Positions 36,869-45,713 of a DNA stretch of 64,000 nt are shown piece after piece. Both the position numbers and the translations under genes were made by a program. This DNA is from an uncultured Pelagibacteraceae bacterium (lineage in GTDB: Bacteria > Pseudomonadota > Alphaproteobacteria > Pelagibacterales > Pelagibacteraceae), in contig CACNZU010000001.1 in assembly GCA_902624885.1 (NCBI GenBank), forward strand, positions 62,001-126,000, read 5' to 3'. Position 1 is the first letter of the stretch, and every line of letters begins with the position of its first letter. The notes beneath the pieces were generated by a model. It was not told where the DNA came from, made no database searches, and saw only the letters and a program-made list of their open reading frames with translations.

Positions 36869-38053
36869 ATGAAAAAAATTGTTTTAGCCTATTCAGGCGG
36901 TTTGGATACATCTATAATTTTAAGATGGTTACAAGAAAATTATAAAGCTGAAATAATAGCTTACACCTCTGATATTGGACAAGTCTTAGATAAAAAAAAA
37001 ATTATTAAGAATGCTAAAAGACTAGGCGTTAAAAAAATAATTATTGAAAATCTTAAAAATATCTTTGTGAAAGATTATGTTTTTCCAATGATAAGAGCTC
37101 ATGCAGTTTATGAGGGGGTATATTTATTAGGCACATCTATTGCCAGACCGTTAATTGCAAAAAGACAAGTTGAAATTGCAAAAAAATTTAAGGCTTTTGC
37201 AGTTTCTCATGGCGCGACAGGAAAAGGCAACGATCAAGTGAGATTCGAGCTTGGTTACTCATATTTTGGTAAAAACAAGATTAAAACAATAGCGCCTTGG
37301 AGAGAATGGAAATTACAATCAAGAGCGGATTTAATTAAATATGCAAAAAAAAACAATATACCAATTCCTAAAGATAAAAAAGGTGCTCCACCATTTTCCG
37401 TAGATGACAATATTTTTCATACCTCAACAGAGGGTAAAATTTTAGAGGACCCAAAAAACTCAGCACCTGAATTTATTTATCAGAGAACAGTTGCGCCACA
37501 AAAAGCTCCTAACAAACCTACAAAAGTAAAAATTACTTTTAAAAACAGTGACCCGGTTGCCGTAAATGGAAAAAAATTAAGTCCTGAAAAGCTTTTAATT
37601 AAATTAAATATTCTTGCTGGAAAAAATGGAATAGGGAGAGTTGATTTAGTTGAAAATAGATTTATTGGAATTAAATCCAGAGGTGTTTACGAAACTCCAG
37701 GTGGTACTGTGTTATATACCGCACATAGAGCTATAGAGTCTGTAACTCTTGATAAAGAAACCGCTCATAAAAAAGAGAGAATAATGCCAGAGTATGCTGA
37801 GCTAGTATATAACGGCTATTGGTTTTCAAAAAAGAGGCTTAAATTACAAAAATTAATTGATAAAAAAAGAAGCAAAGTATCTGGTGACATTGTTTTAAGT
37901 TTGTGTAAGGGGAACATAACTGTTCTGTCAAGAAGAACGAAAAATAAAGCATATTCAATGAAAAAAGTTTCTTTTGAGGAGAATAAAACCTTTAATAAAA
38001 GAAAAGTTGAAAATTTTATAAAATTTCACTCTAAACAGTTAAATAAAGCCTAA
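36869..38053 (+). CDS. argG: Argininosuccinate synthase
   Basis: The 394-residue enzyme joins citrulline and aspartate using ATP in arginine synthesis. The PP-loop AYSGGLDTSIIL is at 8-19; GATGKGNDQVRFELGY near 116-131 and the SVDDNIFHTSTEGKILEDP region follow. It starts right at the stop of the IalB-like gene, which is odd functional company but tight coupling. Confidence 0.98.
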   Translation: MKKIVLAYSGGLDTSIILRWLQENYKAEIIAYTSDIGQVLDKKKIIKNAKRLGVKKIIIENLKNIFVKDYVFPMIRAHAVYEGVYLLGTSIARPLIAKRQVEIAKKFKAFAVSHGATGKGNDQVRFELGYSYFGKNKIKTIAPWREWKLQSRADLIKYAKKNNIPIPKDKKGAPPFSVDDNIFHTSTEGKILEDPKNSAPEFIYQRTVAPQKAPNKPTKVKITFKNSDPVAVNGKKLSPEKLLIKLNILAGKNGIGRVDLVENRFIGIKSRGVYETPGGTVLYTAHRAIESVTLDKETAHKKERIMPEYAELVYNGYWFSKKRLKLQKLIDKKRSKVSGDIVLSLCKGNITVLSRRTKNKAYSMKKVSFEENKTFNKRKVENFIKFHSKQLNKA

Positions 38054-38075
38054 ATTTTTGATAGATTAATATTAA

Positions 38076-38462
38076 ATGAACAGTTCGATTCGAAATATTC
38101 AGTTAGTTGCGGTTATAGTTGTTCTTGTATCAACTATTATTGCTTTCTTTTTAGAAATGAAAGAAATGTACGAAAACAAAGACATTACATTAGCTGATTT
38201 GCTTTTAATGTTCATTTATATCGAGGTAATTGGTTTAGTGAGATCTTATTGGGAAACTCAATCCGTAAGAATAACATATCCTTTAATCATAGCTATTACA
38301 GCGCTAGCTCGGTTCATAATATTACAAGATAAAGAGAGTGACCCTGCCAATCTGATTTATATTTCTCTAGCTATTTTAATAGTCGCGATTGCTACAGTAA
38401 TTATAAGATTTAGAAATAGTAAGTACTTAAAAATTGAAAAGTCTAGGTCAAGCGAGCTTTAA
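38076..38462 (+). CDS. PsiE family membrane protein
   Basis: The 128-residue protein has four membrane helices and the PsiE pattern LADLLLMFIYIEVIGLVRSYWE near 43-64, then SVRITYPLIIAITALARFII. The family is named after a phosphate-starvation-inducible E. coli gene of unknown function. Its end overlaps the convergent folD by 20 nt. No Pho-box can be seen upstream in the 22-bp gap after argG. Confidence 0.8.
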   Translation: MNSSIRNIQLVAVIVVLVSTIIAFFLEMKEMYENKDITLADLLLMFIYIEVIGLVRSYWETQSVRITYPLIIAITALARFIILQDKESDPANLIYISLAILIVAIATVIIRFRNSKYLKIEKSRSSEL

Positions 38463-39285
38463 AACACGTTAAAGTATTCTTTAATAAACATGCAATCGTC
38501 ATTGGTCCTACACCTCCAGGAACAGGAGTTATCGCTTTAACATTATCTTTTAATTCATCAAAGTTCACATCTCCTACTATCTTTTCTCCTACTTTATTTA
38601 TACCAACATCTATAACAATAGCATTTTTTTTTACCCAGTTTTTTTTGATCAAATTAGGAACTCCGACAGCTGCTACTAAAATATCTGCTTTGAGGCACTC
38701 ATTTTGTAAGTCATTGGTTTTTGAATGAACTATAGTCACTGTGCAATTTTCCTTTAATAATAATTGAGCCATTGGCTTTCCATTTAAATTAGATCTTCCT
38801 ATTATGACAGCATGTTTACCTGCTAAGTTTGGTTCTATCTTTTTAATCAATAAAAGACATCCTAAAGGGGTGCAAGGAACAATTGAGTCATAACCTGATG
38901 AAAGGTTGCCTACATTTATTGGGTTAAAGCCATCAACATCTTTTGATGGATTAATTGCATTAATAATTTTCTTTTTGCTAATTTGGCTCGGCAACGGAAG
39001 CTGAACTAGAATACCAGAAACTTCATCGTTTTTATTTAGTTCTTTAATTTTCTCTAAAATATCTTTTTCACTCACATTTTTCGGATATCTAACTATTTGA
39101 GAGTTGATACCAACCTCTCTAGCGCTTTTTTCTTTATTCTTTACATATAAAAGACTGGGCGCGAAATCGCCGATTAAAATAACTGTTAGACTGGGTGTTT
39201 TACCCTTCTTTTTCTTTAAATCTGAAATTTCTCTTCTGATTTCATTTCTTATAATCTCTGCTTCCTTTTTTCCGTCAATAATCAT
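38443..39285 (-). CDS. folD: Bifunctional methylenetetrahydrofolate dehydrogenase/cyclohydrolase
   Basis: This 280-residue enzyme interconverts methylene-, methenyl- and formyl-tetrahydrofolate. YVKNKEKSAREVGI (with catalytic Lys) is near 50-63, GILVQLPLPSQI near 94-105, GFNPINVG, the NADP loop IIGRSNLNGKPMAQLL, and the ending TPVPGGVGPMTIACLLKNT. It overlaps yggT by 4 nt. One-carbon units link to glycine and serine made downstream of glycolate. Confidence 0.97.
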   Translation of the reverse strand: MIIDGKKEAEIIRNEIRREISDLKKKKGKTPSLTVILIGDFAPSLLYVKNKEKSAREVGINSQIVRYPKNVSEKDILEKIKELNKNDEVSGILVQLPLPSQISKKKIINAINPSKDVDGFNPINVGNLSSGYDSIVPCTPLGCLLLIKKIEPNLAGKHAVIIGRSNLNGKPMAQLLLKENCTVTIVHSKTNDLQNECLKADILVAAVGVPNLIKKNWVKKNAIVIDVGINKVGEKIVGDVNFDELKDNVKAITPVPGGVGPMTIACLLKNTLTCFKARLT

Positions 39286-39578
39286 CTTAAAAATAATCCT
39301 GGTGCAAACATTTCAAAAACTATATTCCTAAAAAACATTAATCCTAAGATCAGAATCACTGGAGAGATATCTATAGATCCTAAGTTGGGTAAAAATCTTC
39401 TGATGAAATTTAAAGGTGGAGCTGTAAGCTTGTAAGAAACATCTAAAACAGAATAGACAAATCTATTACTTGTATTTAAAACATTAAAAGCAACCAGCCA
39501 ACTAAATATTACGTGGATAATTAATATCCAGATGTAAAGACTCACTATGTTGTCGAATAGAATTAATATCGACTTCAT
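39282..39578 (-). CDS. YggT family membrane protein
   Basis: The 98-residue protein has two to three hydrophobic helices and the YggT signature: IHVIFSWLVAFNVL, then LTAPPLNFIRRFLPNLGSIDISPVILIL. The family is associated with membrane and osmotic functions but has no proven role. It overlaps folD and mscS by 4 and 1 nt, so the three are one transcription unit. Confidence 0.9.
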   Translation of the reverse strand: MKSILILFDNIVSLYIWILIIHVIFSWLVAFNVLNTSNRFVYSVLDVSYKLTAPPLNFIRRFLPNLGSIDISPVILILGLMFFRNIVFEMFAPGLFLR

Positions 39579-40669
39579 TAATTTTTCTCCACATAAATTG
39601 ATGTACTTGGAAAAGCAAAAGAAGCTTTATGTTTTTCAACAATATTTTTTATTTCAATTGCAAGAATATCTTTTACTTTCATCCATTCTAAATAGTTTTT
39701 AGTTTTGGTAAAACATATTAATTTAATATCTATAGAGCTTGCTGCAAACTGATCAATTTTCACAGAGAGAATAGTTTTATCAGAAGTAGTAAAATGTTCG
39801 CTTTTTTTGATGTATTCTTCAATTTCTTTTTTAATATCAGAAAGTTGCTTGCTAGTTGTTCTATATTCAAGACCTATAATCCAATTAATTCTTCTATTGG
39901 TGATTTGAGAATTATTGATTACTGCCTTCTCAGCGAATTGAAAATTCGGTATTGTGGCTAAAGATTTATCAAATCTTCTAACAACAGTAGATCTAAAGCC
40001 AATAGACTCAACTGTTCCCTCTATAACATCTTCTACAAAAATCCAATCTCCAACTTGAAATCTTCTTTCGACTAAAACTAAAATTCCTGAAATAAGATTC
40101 TTAAATAGATCTTGCGCTCCTAATGCAACTGCGACACCAAATAAACCTAAACCAGCGATGATTGGACCAATTTTAATTCCCCAAAGTTCTAATACTGCAG
40201 CTACTCCTAATATAAAAATTAAAACTTTAATTGCTTTTATTATCCAGTTCACAAGATCACGAGAAATAAGATCTCCTATTGATTTTATGACCACTGAAAA
40301 TGGGCCAATTATTTGATGAAAAGTCCAAAAAATTAAAATTGTTATCAAGGATCGATTAATAGTTTCAAGAAATTCTGCTGCTTGATTTTCAATAGTTAAA
40401 TAACTTGTAGATACAAAAAACCCTAAAACAATTGGAAAGAACTTTGCAGGGCCCTCCATAGAAAAAACTAATGAATTATCAAAATTATTTGTAGTCTTTG
40501 ATACGTAATTTTCTAATCGCTTAATAACAAATTTTGAGAAGATGCCCCTTAAAAAAAGAAAAAAAAGGAATATTAACAAAGCTATAACAATTTCGGAAAT
40601 ATTAACTCCAGATATTCCCTTGTTCCAAACATCAAAAAATAAATTTTTAAAATTTTCTAATACTTCCAT
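39578..40669 (-). CDS. mscS: Small-conductance mechanosensitive channel (MscS family)
   Basis: The 363-residue protein has about four N-terminal membrane helices and the pore-lining and beta-domain sequence LGLFGVAVALGAQDLFKNLISGILVLVERRFQVGDWI near 174-210, diagnostic of MscS. A C-terminal alpha/beta domain follows. It acts as a pressure valve during osmotic downshock. The gene is one base from yggT and 4 nt from hemD. Confidence 0.93.
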   Translation of the reverse strand: MEVLENFKNLFFDVWNKGISGVNISEIVIALLIFLFFLFLRGIFSKFVIKRLENYVSKTTNNFDNSLVFSMEGPAKFFPIVLGFFVSTSYLTIENQAAEFLETINRSLITILIFWTFHQIIGPFSVVIKSIGDLISRDLVNWIIKAIKVLIFILGVAAVLELWGIKIGPIIAGLGLFGVAVALGAQDLFKNLISGILVLVERRFQVGDWIFVEDVIEGTVESIGFRSTVVRRFDKSLATIPNFQFAEKAVINNSQITNRRINWIIGLEYRTTSKQLSDIKKEIEEYIKKSEHFTTSDKTILSVKIDQFAASSIDIKLICFTKTKNYLEWMKVKDILAIEIKNIVEKHKASFAFPSTSIYVEKN

Positions 40670-40673
40670 TCAA

Positions 40674-41372
40674 TTATTTCTTTAGTTTTGTCAATTCTTC
40701 TCCAACTTCGAAAAGTTCTAACCTTTTCCAACCAGTCTGCTTAAACACATTTAAAACTTTTTCACTTATACACATAACTTTTGAGTCTGTCATTAGCCCT
40801 TTAAGTGAATATTTTTTCATAAGTTCATCAAAGCTTTCTGCGCTCCTTTTTGAGTAAACAAAAATTATGTCAGGAGGATGATCCTTTATTAAATTATTAG
40901 TATCTTGGTTCAATTCTCTAATTTTTTCTGAAGTATAATTGATAATTTTATCTATTTGAAAACCCTCTTTTTGCAGCTCAAGGTCTAAGTCTGAGGTAAT
41001 ATTATCTCCACATAAGTACGCTAAGACTTTTTTTTTATCTAAATCACCTGAATTAACAATTAAATTTTTTAAAGCATTTATCGTCCCGCCAGCTGAAATT
41101 GTATTAATAAAACCTTGTTGTCTTACAATCTTTTCTGTAATTGCTCCAACGCAAAAACAAAGCTTACTAATATCTGGTTTTAAAAGTTTAAGACTCCTTA
41201 TTGCATTGGCGCTTGTAAATATAAATGCATTGTATTTCTCAGAGTCAATAGGATCTAGTTCTGCTTTAGAGATCTTTAAAGTAGGTACATGAATAATTTT
41301 ATGACCTAAAGAAAATAATTTACCCATTAAATCTTCAGAGTCTATTAAAGGTCTTGTTATTATAATATTCAT
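40674..41372 (-). CDS. hemD: Uroporphyrinogen-III synthase
   Basis: The 232-residue enzyme closes hydroxymethylbilane with inversion of ring D. Sequence conservation in HemD is low, but NIIITRPLIDSEDLMGKL, FTSANAIRSLKLL, YLCGDNITSDLD, and VYSKRSAESFDELMKKY all occur in order, and it overlaps hemC by 4 nt, its standard neighbour. Confidence 0.92.
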   Translation of the reverse strand: MNIIITRPLIDSEDLMGKLFSLGHKIIHVPTLKISKAELDPIDSEKYNAFIFTSANAIRSLKLLKPDISKLCFCVGAITEKIVRQQGFINTISAGGTINALKNLIVNSGDLDKKKVLAYLCGDNITSDLDLELQKEGFQIDKIINYTSEKIRELNQDTNNLIKDHPPDIIFVYSKRSAESFDELMKKYSLKGLMTDSKVMCISEKVLNVFKQTGWKRLELFEVGEELTKLKK

Positions 41373-42286
41373 TTTTTTTTAAATTTTTGTCCAGCTAAAT
41401 CTAATAATTTTTCACCAACACTTTTTCCAATAAAAGAGGCGTCTATCTCTCTTCCTGTAAGTTCGTATTCAAAACTCTCCTTACCGCAGTCTGAAAAAAG
41501 CTGAGCTTTAAGTTTTAAATTATGGTTTTCAATTTCAGCTAACCCACCTATTGCAGTATCGCAATCACCTCCAATAGTTTGAAGCATTTTTCTCTCAGCT
41601 ATTGCGCAAAGACTAGTTGCATTATCGTTAATTCTTCTTAATAAATTTTTAACTTCATCTTCCTTTCTACACTGTACAGCAATAATTCCTTGTCCTACTG
41701 CTGGCAAAATATGTTTACAATTAAAAGTTAAGCTAATTTTTTTATCGAGTTTTAATGATTTCACTCCTGCAGCAGCAAGAATGATGCCATCTAAATTATT
41801 CTCGTTGATTTTATTTATTCTGGTATCAATATTTCCCCTTATATTGATCACAGAAATTTTGTTATTAATTTTTTTTAATTGAAGTTCTCTCCTTTTCGAA
41901 CTTGAGCCGATCTTTACACCATCACGTAAATCAGAAATATTTTTGATTTTTTCACTTATAATTACGTCTCGGTAATCGTTTCTTGCTAAATATGCTCCAA
42001 TCAAAAGATTCTCATTTTCAAAAGCCTCCATATCTTTTAAAGAATGGACAGCAATATCGATTTCTTTTTTTAATAAGCTTTCTTCAATTTCTTTACAAAA
42101 TAAATTTTTTCCACCTATTTCTGAGATGTTCTTATTTAGATTCAAATCACCTGTCGTTTTTATGACCTTAAAATTAATATTTTCCTCTTTAAGCTCATTA
42201 TTGTTTTTTACTAAAAGCTCTTTAACTTTAGCCACATAGGCTAATGAAAGTTTACTACCCCGAGCTCCAATTGTAATTTTTGTCAT
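41369..42286 (-). CDS. hemC: Porphobilinogen deaminase (hydroxymethylbilane synthase)
   Basis: The 305-residue enzyme polymerises four porphobilinogens. TKITIGARGSKLSLAYV starts the protein; IDIAVHSLKDME has the catalytic Asp near 83-85; the dipyrromethane-carrying cysteine is C242 in TIGGDCDTAIGG. It is divergent from tsaD over 55 bp, a common alphaproteobacterial arrangement. Confidence 0.97.
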   Translation of the reverse strand: MTKITIGARGSKLSLAYVAKVKELLVKNNNELKEENINFKVIKTTGDLNLNKNISEIGGKNLFCKEIEESLLKKEIDIAVHSLKDMEAFENENLLIGAYLARNDYRDVIISEKIKNISDLRDGVKIGSSSKRRELQLKKINNKISVINIRGNIDTRINKINENNLDGIILAAAGVKSLKLDKKISLTFNCKHILPAVGQGIIAVQCRKEDEVKNLLRRINDNATSLCAIAERKMLQTIGGDCDTAIGGLAEIENHNLKLKAQLFSDCGKESFEYELTGREIDASFIGKSVGEKLLDLAGQKFKKK

Positions 42287-42341
42287 TAATTGATTATATA
42301 TTTGATAGAAGTATTTTATACTATTTTAATTTTTTATAGAG

Positions 42342-43418
42342 ATGACAAAAAAGATTACATTTTTAGGAATTGAAACCAGTTGTGATGAAACTGCAGCATC
42401 TGTAATTAGAGAAAATGATAAGGGTACTGCAGACATTTTATCTAATATCGTCTCAAGTCAGATTTCAGAGCATAAAAAATTTGGAGGAGTGGTACCTGAA
42501 ATAGCTGCTAGAGCGCATATAGAAAGTATTGAATATATAATCAAGGCTGCTTTAGAGGAAAGTAAAGTTTCTTTAAATGAAATAGACGGTATTGCAGCTA
42601 CTGCGGGTCCAGGTTTAATTGTCTGTTTAACAGTTGGACTCAATATAGGTAAATCAATAGCTGCATTTTCAAACAAACCATTCGTTGCGGTTAATCATTT
42701 AGAAGGTCATGCTCTAAGTCCAGGACTAGAAAATAATATTAAATTTCCTTATTTACTTTTATTAATTTCTGGAGGTCACTCTCAATTTTTAATTGTGAAA
42801 GATGTAAACAAATACGAGCAATTGGGTACCACAATCGATGATGCTTTAGGTGAAGCTTTTGATAAAACTGCAAAAATGCTTAACCTAGGTTATCCAGGTG
42901 GGCCGAGTGTTGAAAAAGCTTCAAAACTGGGAGATAAAAATTTTTTTTCACTTCCTGAACCAATAATAAATAAAGCAGGATGTAATTTGTCATTTGCTGG
43001 ACTTAAAACTGCAGTTTTAAGGGAGTCAAAAAAAATAATTGGAAATGATAAATTAAAATTTAATCTTGCAGCATCTTTTCAATATACCATAAATAAAATT
43101 CTTTATAAAAAAACAAAAATTGCGGTCGAAATGTTTAAAAAAAAAATTAATACGTCAAATATTAATTTAGTTGTAGCTGGAGGTGTAGCTGCAAATATTT
43201 CGATAAGAGAAAATTTAAAAAAACTTTCAGGAGAATTAGGATTTAAAACTGTTTATCCTAATTTAAAATTGTGCGGTGATAATGCTGCTATGATTGCCTG
43301 GGCAGGTATAAAAAGATTTAAAAAAAATTTGTTAAATAATATAGATATTGAAGCTAAATCTCGATGGCCTTTGGATGAAAATGCTCCTTATATGAAGGGA
43401 CCAGGTTTAAAGTTATAA
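42342..43418 (+). CDS. tsaD: tRNA N6-threonylcarbamoyladenosine transferase
   Basis: The 358-residue ASKHA-fold protein transfers the threonylcarbamoyl group to A37 of ANN-decoding tRNAs. GIETSCDETAAS at 9-20, the metal-binding NHLEGH at 118-123 (H119, H123), LLLISGGHSQ and VVAGGVAANISIRE are intact. Its TAA overlaps an ATG (TAATG at 43416-43420) that starts a truncated copy of the EVE gene, showing the original gene order before the insertion. Confidence 0.97.
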   Translation: MTKKITFLGIETSCDETAASVIRENDKGTADILSNIVSSQISEHKKFGGVVPEIAARAHIESIEYIIKAALEESKVSLNEIDGIAATAGPGLIVCLTVGLNIGKSIAAFSNKPFVAVNHLEGHALSPGLENNIKFPYLLLLISGGHSQFLIVKDVNKYEQLGTTIDDALGEAFDKTAKMLNLGYPGGPSVEKASKLGDKNFFSLPEPIINKAGCNLSFAGLKTAVLRESKKIIGNDKLKFNLAASFQYTINKILYKKTKIAVEMFKKKINTSNINLVVAGGVAANISIRENLKKLSGELGFKTVYPNLKLCGDNAAMIAWAGIKRFKKNLLNNIDIEAKSRWPLDENAPYMKGPGLKL

Positions 43419-43462
43419 TGAAATATTGGTTACTTAAACCAACACTTGCGATACATCGTTAA
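43418..43462 (+). pseudogene. Truncated duplicate start of the EVE-domain gene
   Basis: The ATG overlapping the tsaD stop begins a 14-codon reading frame whose first seven codons encode MKYWLLK, the same as the intact EVE gene at 47282. The 21-bp segment matches at 18 of 21 bases; all three differences are silent third-codon changes (AAA/AAG, TAT/TAC, AAA/AAG). After Lys7 the sequence diverges at once and stops at 43462. This is the left-hand remnant produced when the restriction-modification cassette inserted. Confidence 0.8.
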
Positions 43463-43540
43463 GGCTCTACCGACTCCCACCAACCTTTACCTTATCTTTA
43501 CAATTAAAAATGTTGATTATATCTAATTAATAAACTTAAA

Positions 43541-43563
43541 TGTGGGGTACGTTGTGGGGTACG
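43541..43563 (+). repeat. Left copy of the 23-bp flanking direct repeat
   Basis: The copy contains two GTGGGGTACG units 12 bp apart (units begin at 43542 and 43554). It matches the right copy at 47187 in 22 of 23 positions and in the same orientation. G-rich motifs like this are rare in the surrounding DNA. Could be an integrase arm-binding site, a regulator site for the restriction genes, or a recombination scar. Confidence 0.8.
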
Positions 43564-43601
43564 ATTATTTGTATTAAATGATATAAAAACTAATTAATTT
43601 A

Positions 43602-45713
43602 ATGACTCAAACTTTAATAGAAAACTTATCAGAATTTAAAACAAAAAATAAAAATAAAAAGAATATCAAATGTCTTGTTCCTGTTGATCTAAAAAACGAC
43701 ATAGAAGTACCAATTAAGGATTCTAGAGGCGAGTTTAATGAACAATTCTATAAATGGCAGTTTATAAATGCATTAATTGATTGTAAATATTTTAAAAAAA
43801 AACAAATCGGAACTGAAGTTTATTTTCCCAAGGGAAATACAAATAACTATTTAAAAGTTGATGCAGTTATTTTTGATGATGAAAATTGGTTTGAAACATA
43901 TAAAAAATTTAGAAAAGAAAAAGATATATCTTCCTTAGATTTATTGCGAAAAAAGATTATATGTGCAATAGAATTTAAAAGACAAGATGGCAAAGATATT
44001 GAATGGTATTATTCTACACAACTAAAACCAGCCTTAAAGGAATCCGAAAGAGATTATTCTATAGGAATTATTTATGACAAAGAAAAGCTCTTTCTATTTA
44101 AAAAAAATAAAAATAATGTGATTAGATACAATCATTCATTAAACTCCAAAGGTGATGAAAGTTCAACAAAAGAGATGAATTTGCATATACCAGATGCATT
44201 TAGATATATTCCAACTTTTAGAGAGCTTTTAGTTCAGGCTGGCATATCAAATATACCAAAAGATAAAAGGTCATTATCTGATTTATCTGAAGTTTCGGGT
44301 GCTCATTCAAAGTTTATTAATGATGCAATGTCACAAATATTAAGAACTATGGACCAAAACTCACTAGCTGACACTAGAGGATATGAAATTTTAATACAGG
44401 CCATTGCTATGAAAATTTTGGATGAACGTAAATCAGAAAAAAAAAATAGCGAATTGGAATTTTTTATTTTGCCTGATGAAAGCGGTTTTAATTCAATAAA
44501 TGATTCATCAATATCAAAATTTATAAAACGAATGAAAGGTCTCTATGCATTTGCAAAAGTGGAATATAAAAATTTTTTAAAAGGTAAAATAGAATTAAAC
44601 TTTTCTGATAAAAGGCACATTAAATTGTTAGCCAAAATTGTGGAACAATTTCAAGATTTTTCATTTATAAAATCTTACAAAACTGACCTTTATCAAATAA
44701 TTTTTTATAGATTTGCAAATGAATTTAAAAAAGATGCAAAAGGACAGTTTATAACACCAATTCCATTAGTAAATTTTATTGTAAATATCGTTAATCCTAG
44801 GGGCAATGAAACTCTATGTGACCCTACAGTAGGAATAGGTGATTTTTTAAGTAATGCATATGTTTCTTCCAAACCTAAGCTAAAAGACAATAACCTATTT
44901 GGAATTGATAATGACGATCAGATGGTAATGCTTGCACAATTAAATATGTTATTAAACGGTGATGGTAATGCAAACATTTTTTTTTATGATAGTCATGGAA
45001 GTATTAATTCTAAAATATCCGAAGATAATAAAAAGTTAACATTAAAACATCATCTACATAATAATGGAAATTGGGATAATTGGAATGATGATAGTTTAAT
45101 CAAAAAGTTTGACGTAATTCTTACCAACCCGCCATTTGGCGAAGATAGAAAATTTGAGCCTAAGACTACTAATGAAAAAAATATTGCAAAATTATACGAA
45201 CTTTGGAACGTAGCAAGTTCTGGTAAGTCTATTGATCCTGGCTTACTTCATCTTGAAAATTCTGTAAGACTACTTAACGAAAACGGAAGATTTGGAATTA
45301 TTTTATCAAACTCTTTGGCATCAATTGATAAATGGCAAAAAGCAAGGGAGTGGCTAATGGAGAAAATTAGAATTGTTGCAATATTTGACTTACCAGCAAA
45401 TGTCTTTGCAGATACAGGAGTAAATACTTCAGTCATAATTGGTTACAAACCTTCAAAAAATGAATTGGATAAAATAAAAAAAGATAATTATGAAATTTTT
45501 TCTAGAGAAATTTTAGAAGTTGGTTATGAGGTTAAGACTTACAAAAGAGTAAAAACCTTTGTAAACAAGTATAAGTATTCTGAGTTAGATTTTGAAGTTA
45601 AAACCGATGAAAATGGCTCTCCTTTATTAATTGAAGATTTCACTAGCACAATCAAAGATTTTAAATATTGGGCATCTAAACAAGAAAAAAAACTTAAAGA
45701 AATTTTTATTTAA
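43602..45713 (+). CDS. Fused restriction nuclease-adenine methyltransferase (BcgI-like RM subunit)
   Basis: The 703-residue protein has an N-terminal PD-(D/E)xK-type nuclease region (D87 in LKVDAVIF, then E124-x-K126 in IICAIEFKRQ), a helical HsdM-N-like linker (about 240-380), and a gamma-class N6-adenine methyltransferase. The methyltransferase has GQFITP (381-386), SAM-binding DPTVGIGDFL (407-416) and catalytic NPPFGE (509-514). Nuclease plus methylase in one chain with a separate specificity gene is the layout of BcgI-like type IIB/IIG systems; no HsdR is present. The stop overlaps the next start (TAATG). The region is poly-A rich and looks acquired. Confidence 0.85.
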   Translation: MTQTLIENLSEFKTKNKNKKNIKCLVPVDLKNDIEVPIKDSRGEFNEQFYKWQFINALIDCKYFKKKQIGTEVYFPKGNTNNYLKVDAVIFDDENWFETYKKFRKEKDISSLDLLRKKIICAIEFKRQDGKDIEWYYSTQLKPALKESERDYSIGIIYDKEKLFLFKKNKNNVIRYNHSLNSKGDESSTKEMNLHIPDAFRYIPTFRELLVQAGISNIPKDKRSLSDLSEVSGAHSKFINDAMSQILRTMDQNSLADTRGYEILIQAIAMKILDERKSEKKNSELEFFILPDESGFNSINDSSISKFIKRMKGLYAFAKVEYKNFLKGKIELNFSDKRHIKLLAKIVEQFQDFSFIKSYKTDLYQIIFYRFANEFKKDAKGQFITPIPLVNFIVNIVNPRGNETLCDPTVGIGDFLSNAYVSSKPKLKDNNLFGIDNDDQMVMLAQLNMLLNGDGNANIFFYDSHGSINSKISEDNKKLTLKHHLHNNGNWDNWNDDSLIKKFDVILTNPPFGEDRKFEPKTTNEKNIAKLYELWNVASSGKSIDPGLLHLENSVRLLNENGRFGIILSNSLASIDKWQKAREWLMEKIRIVAIFDLPANVFADTGVNTSVIIGYKPSKNELDKIKKDNYEIFSREILEVGYEVKTYKRVKTFVNKYKYSELDFEVKTDENGSPLLIEDFTSTIKDFKYWASKQEKKLKEIFI

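Noticed and set aside
43463..43540. tRNA fragment as attachment site (a CTCCCACCA sequence near 43474)
   Set aside because: The string resembles a tRNA 3' end but no matching T arm or acceptor pairing is present.
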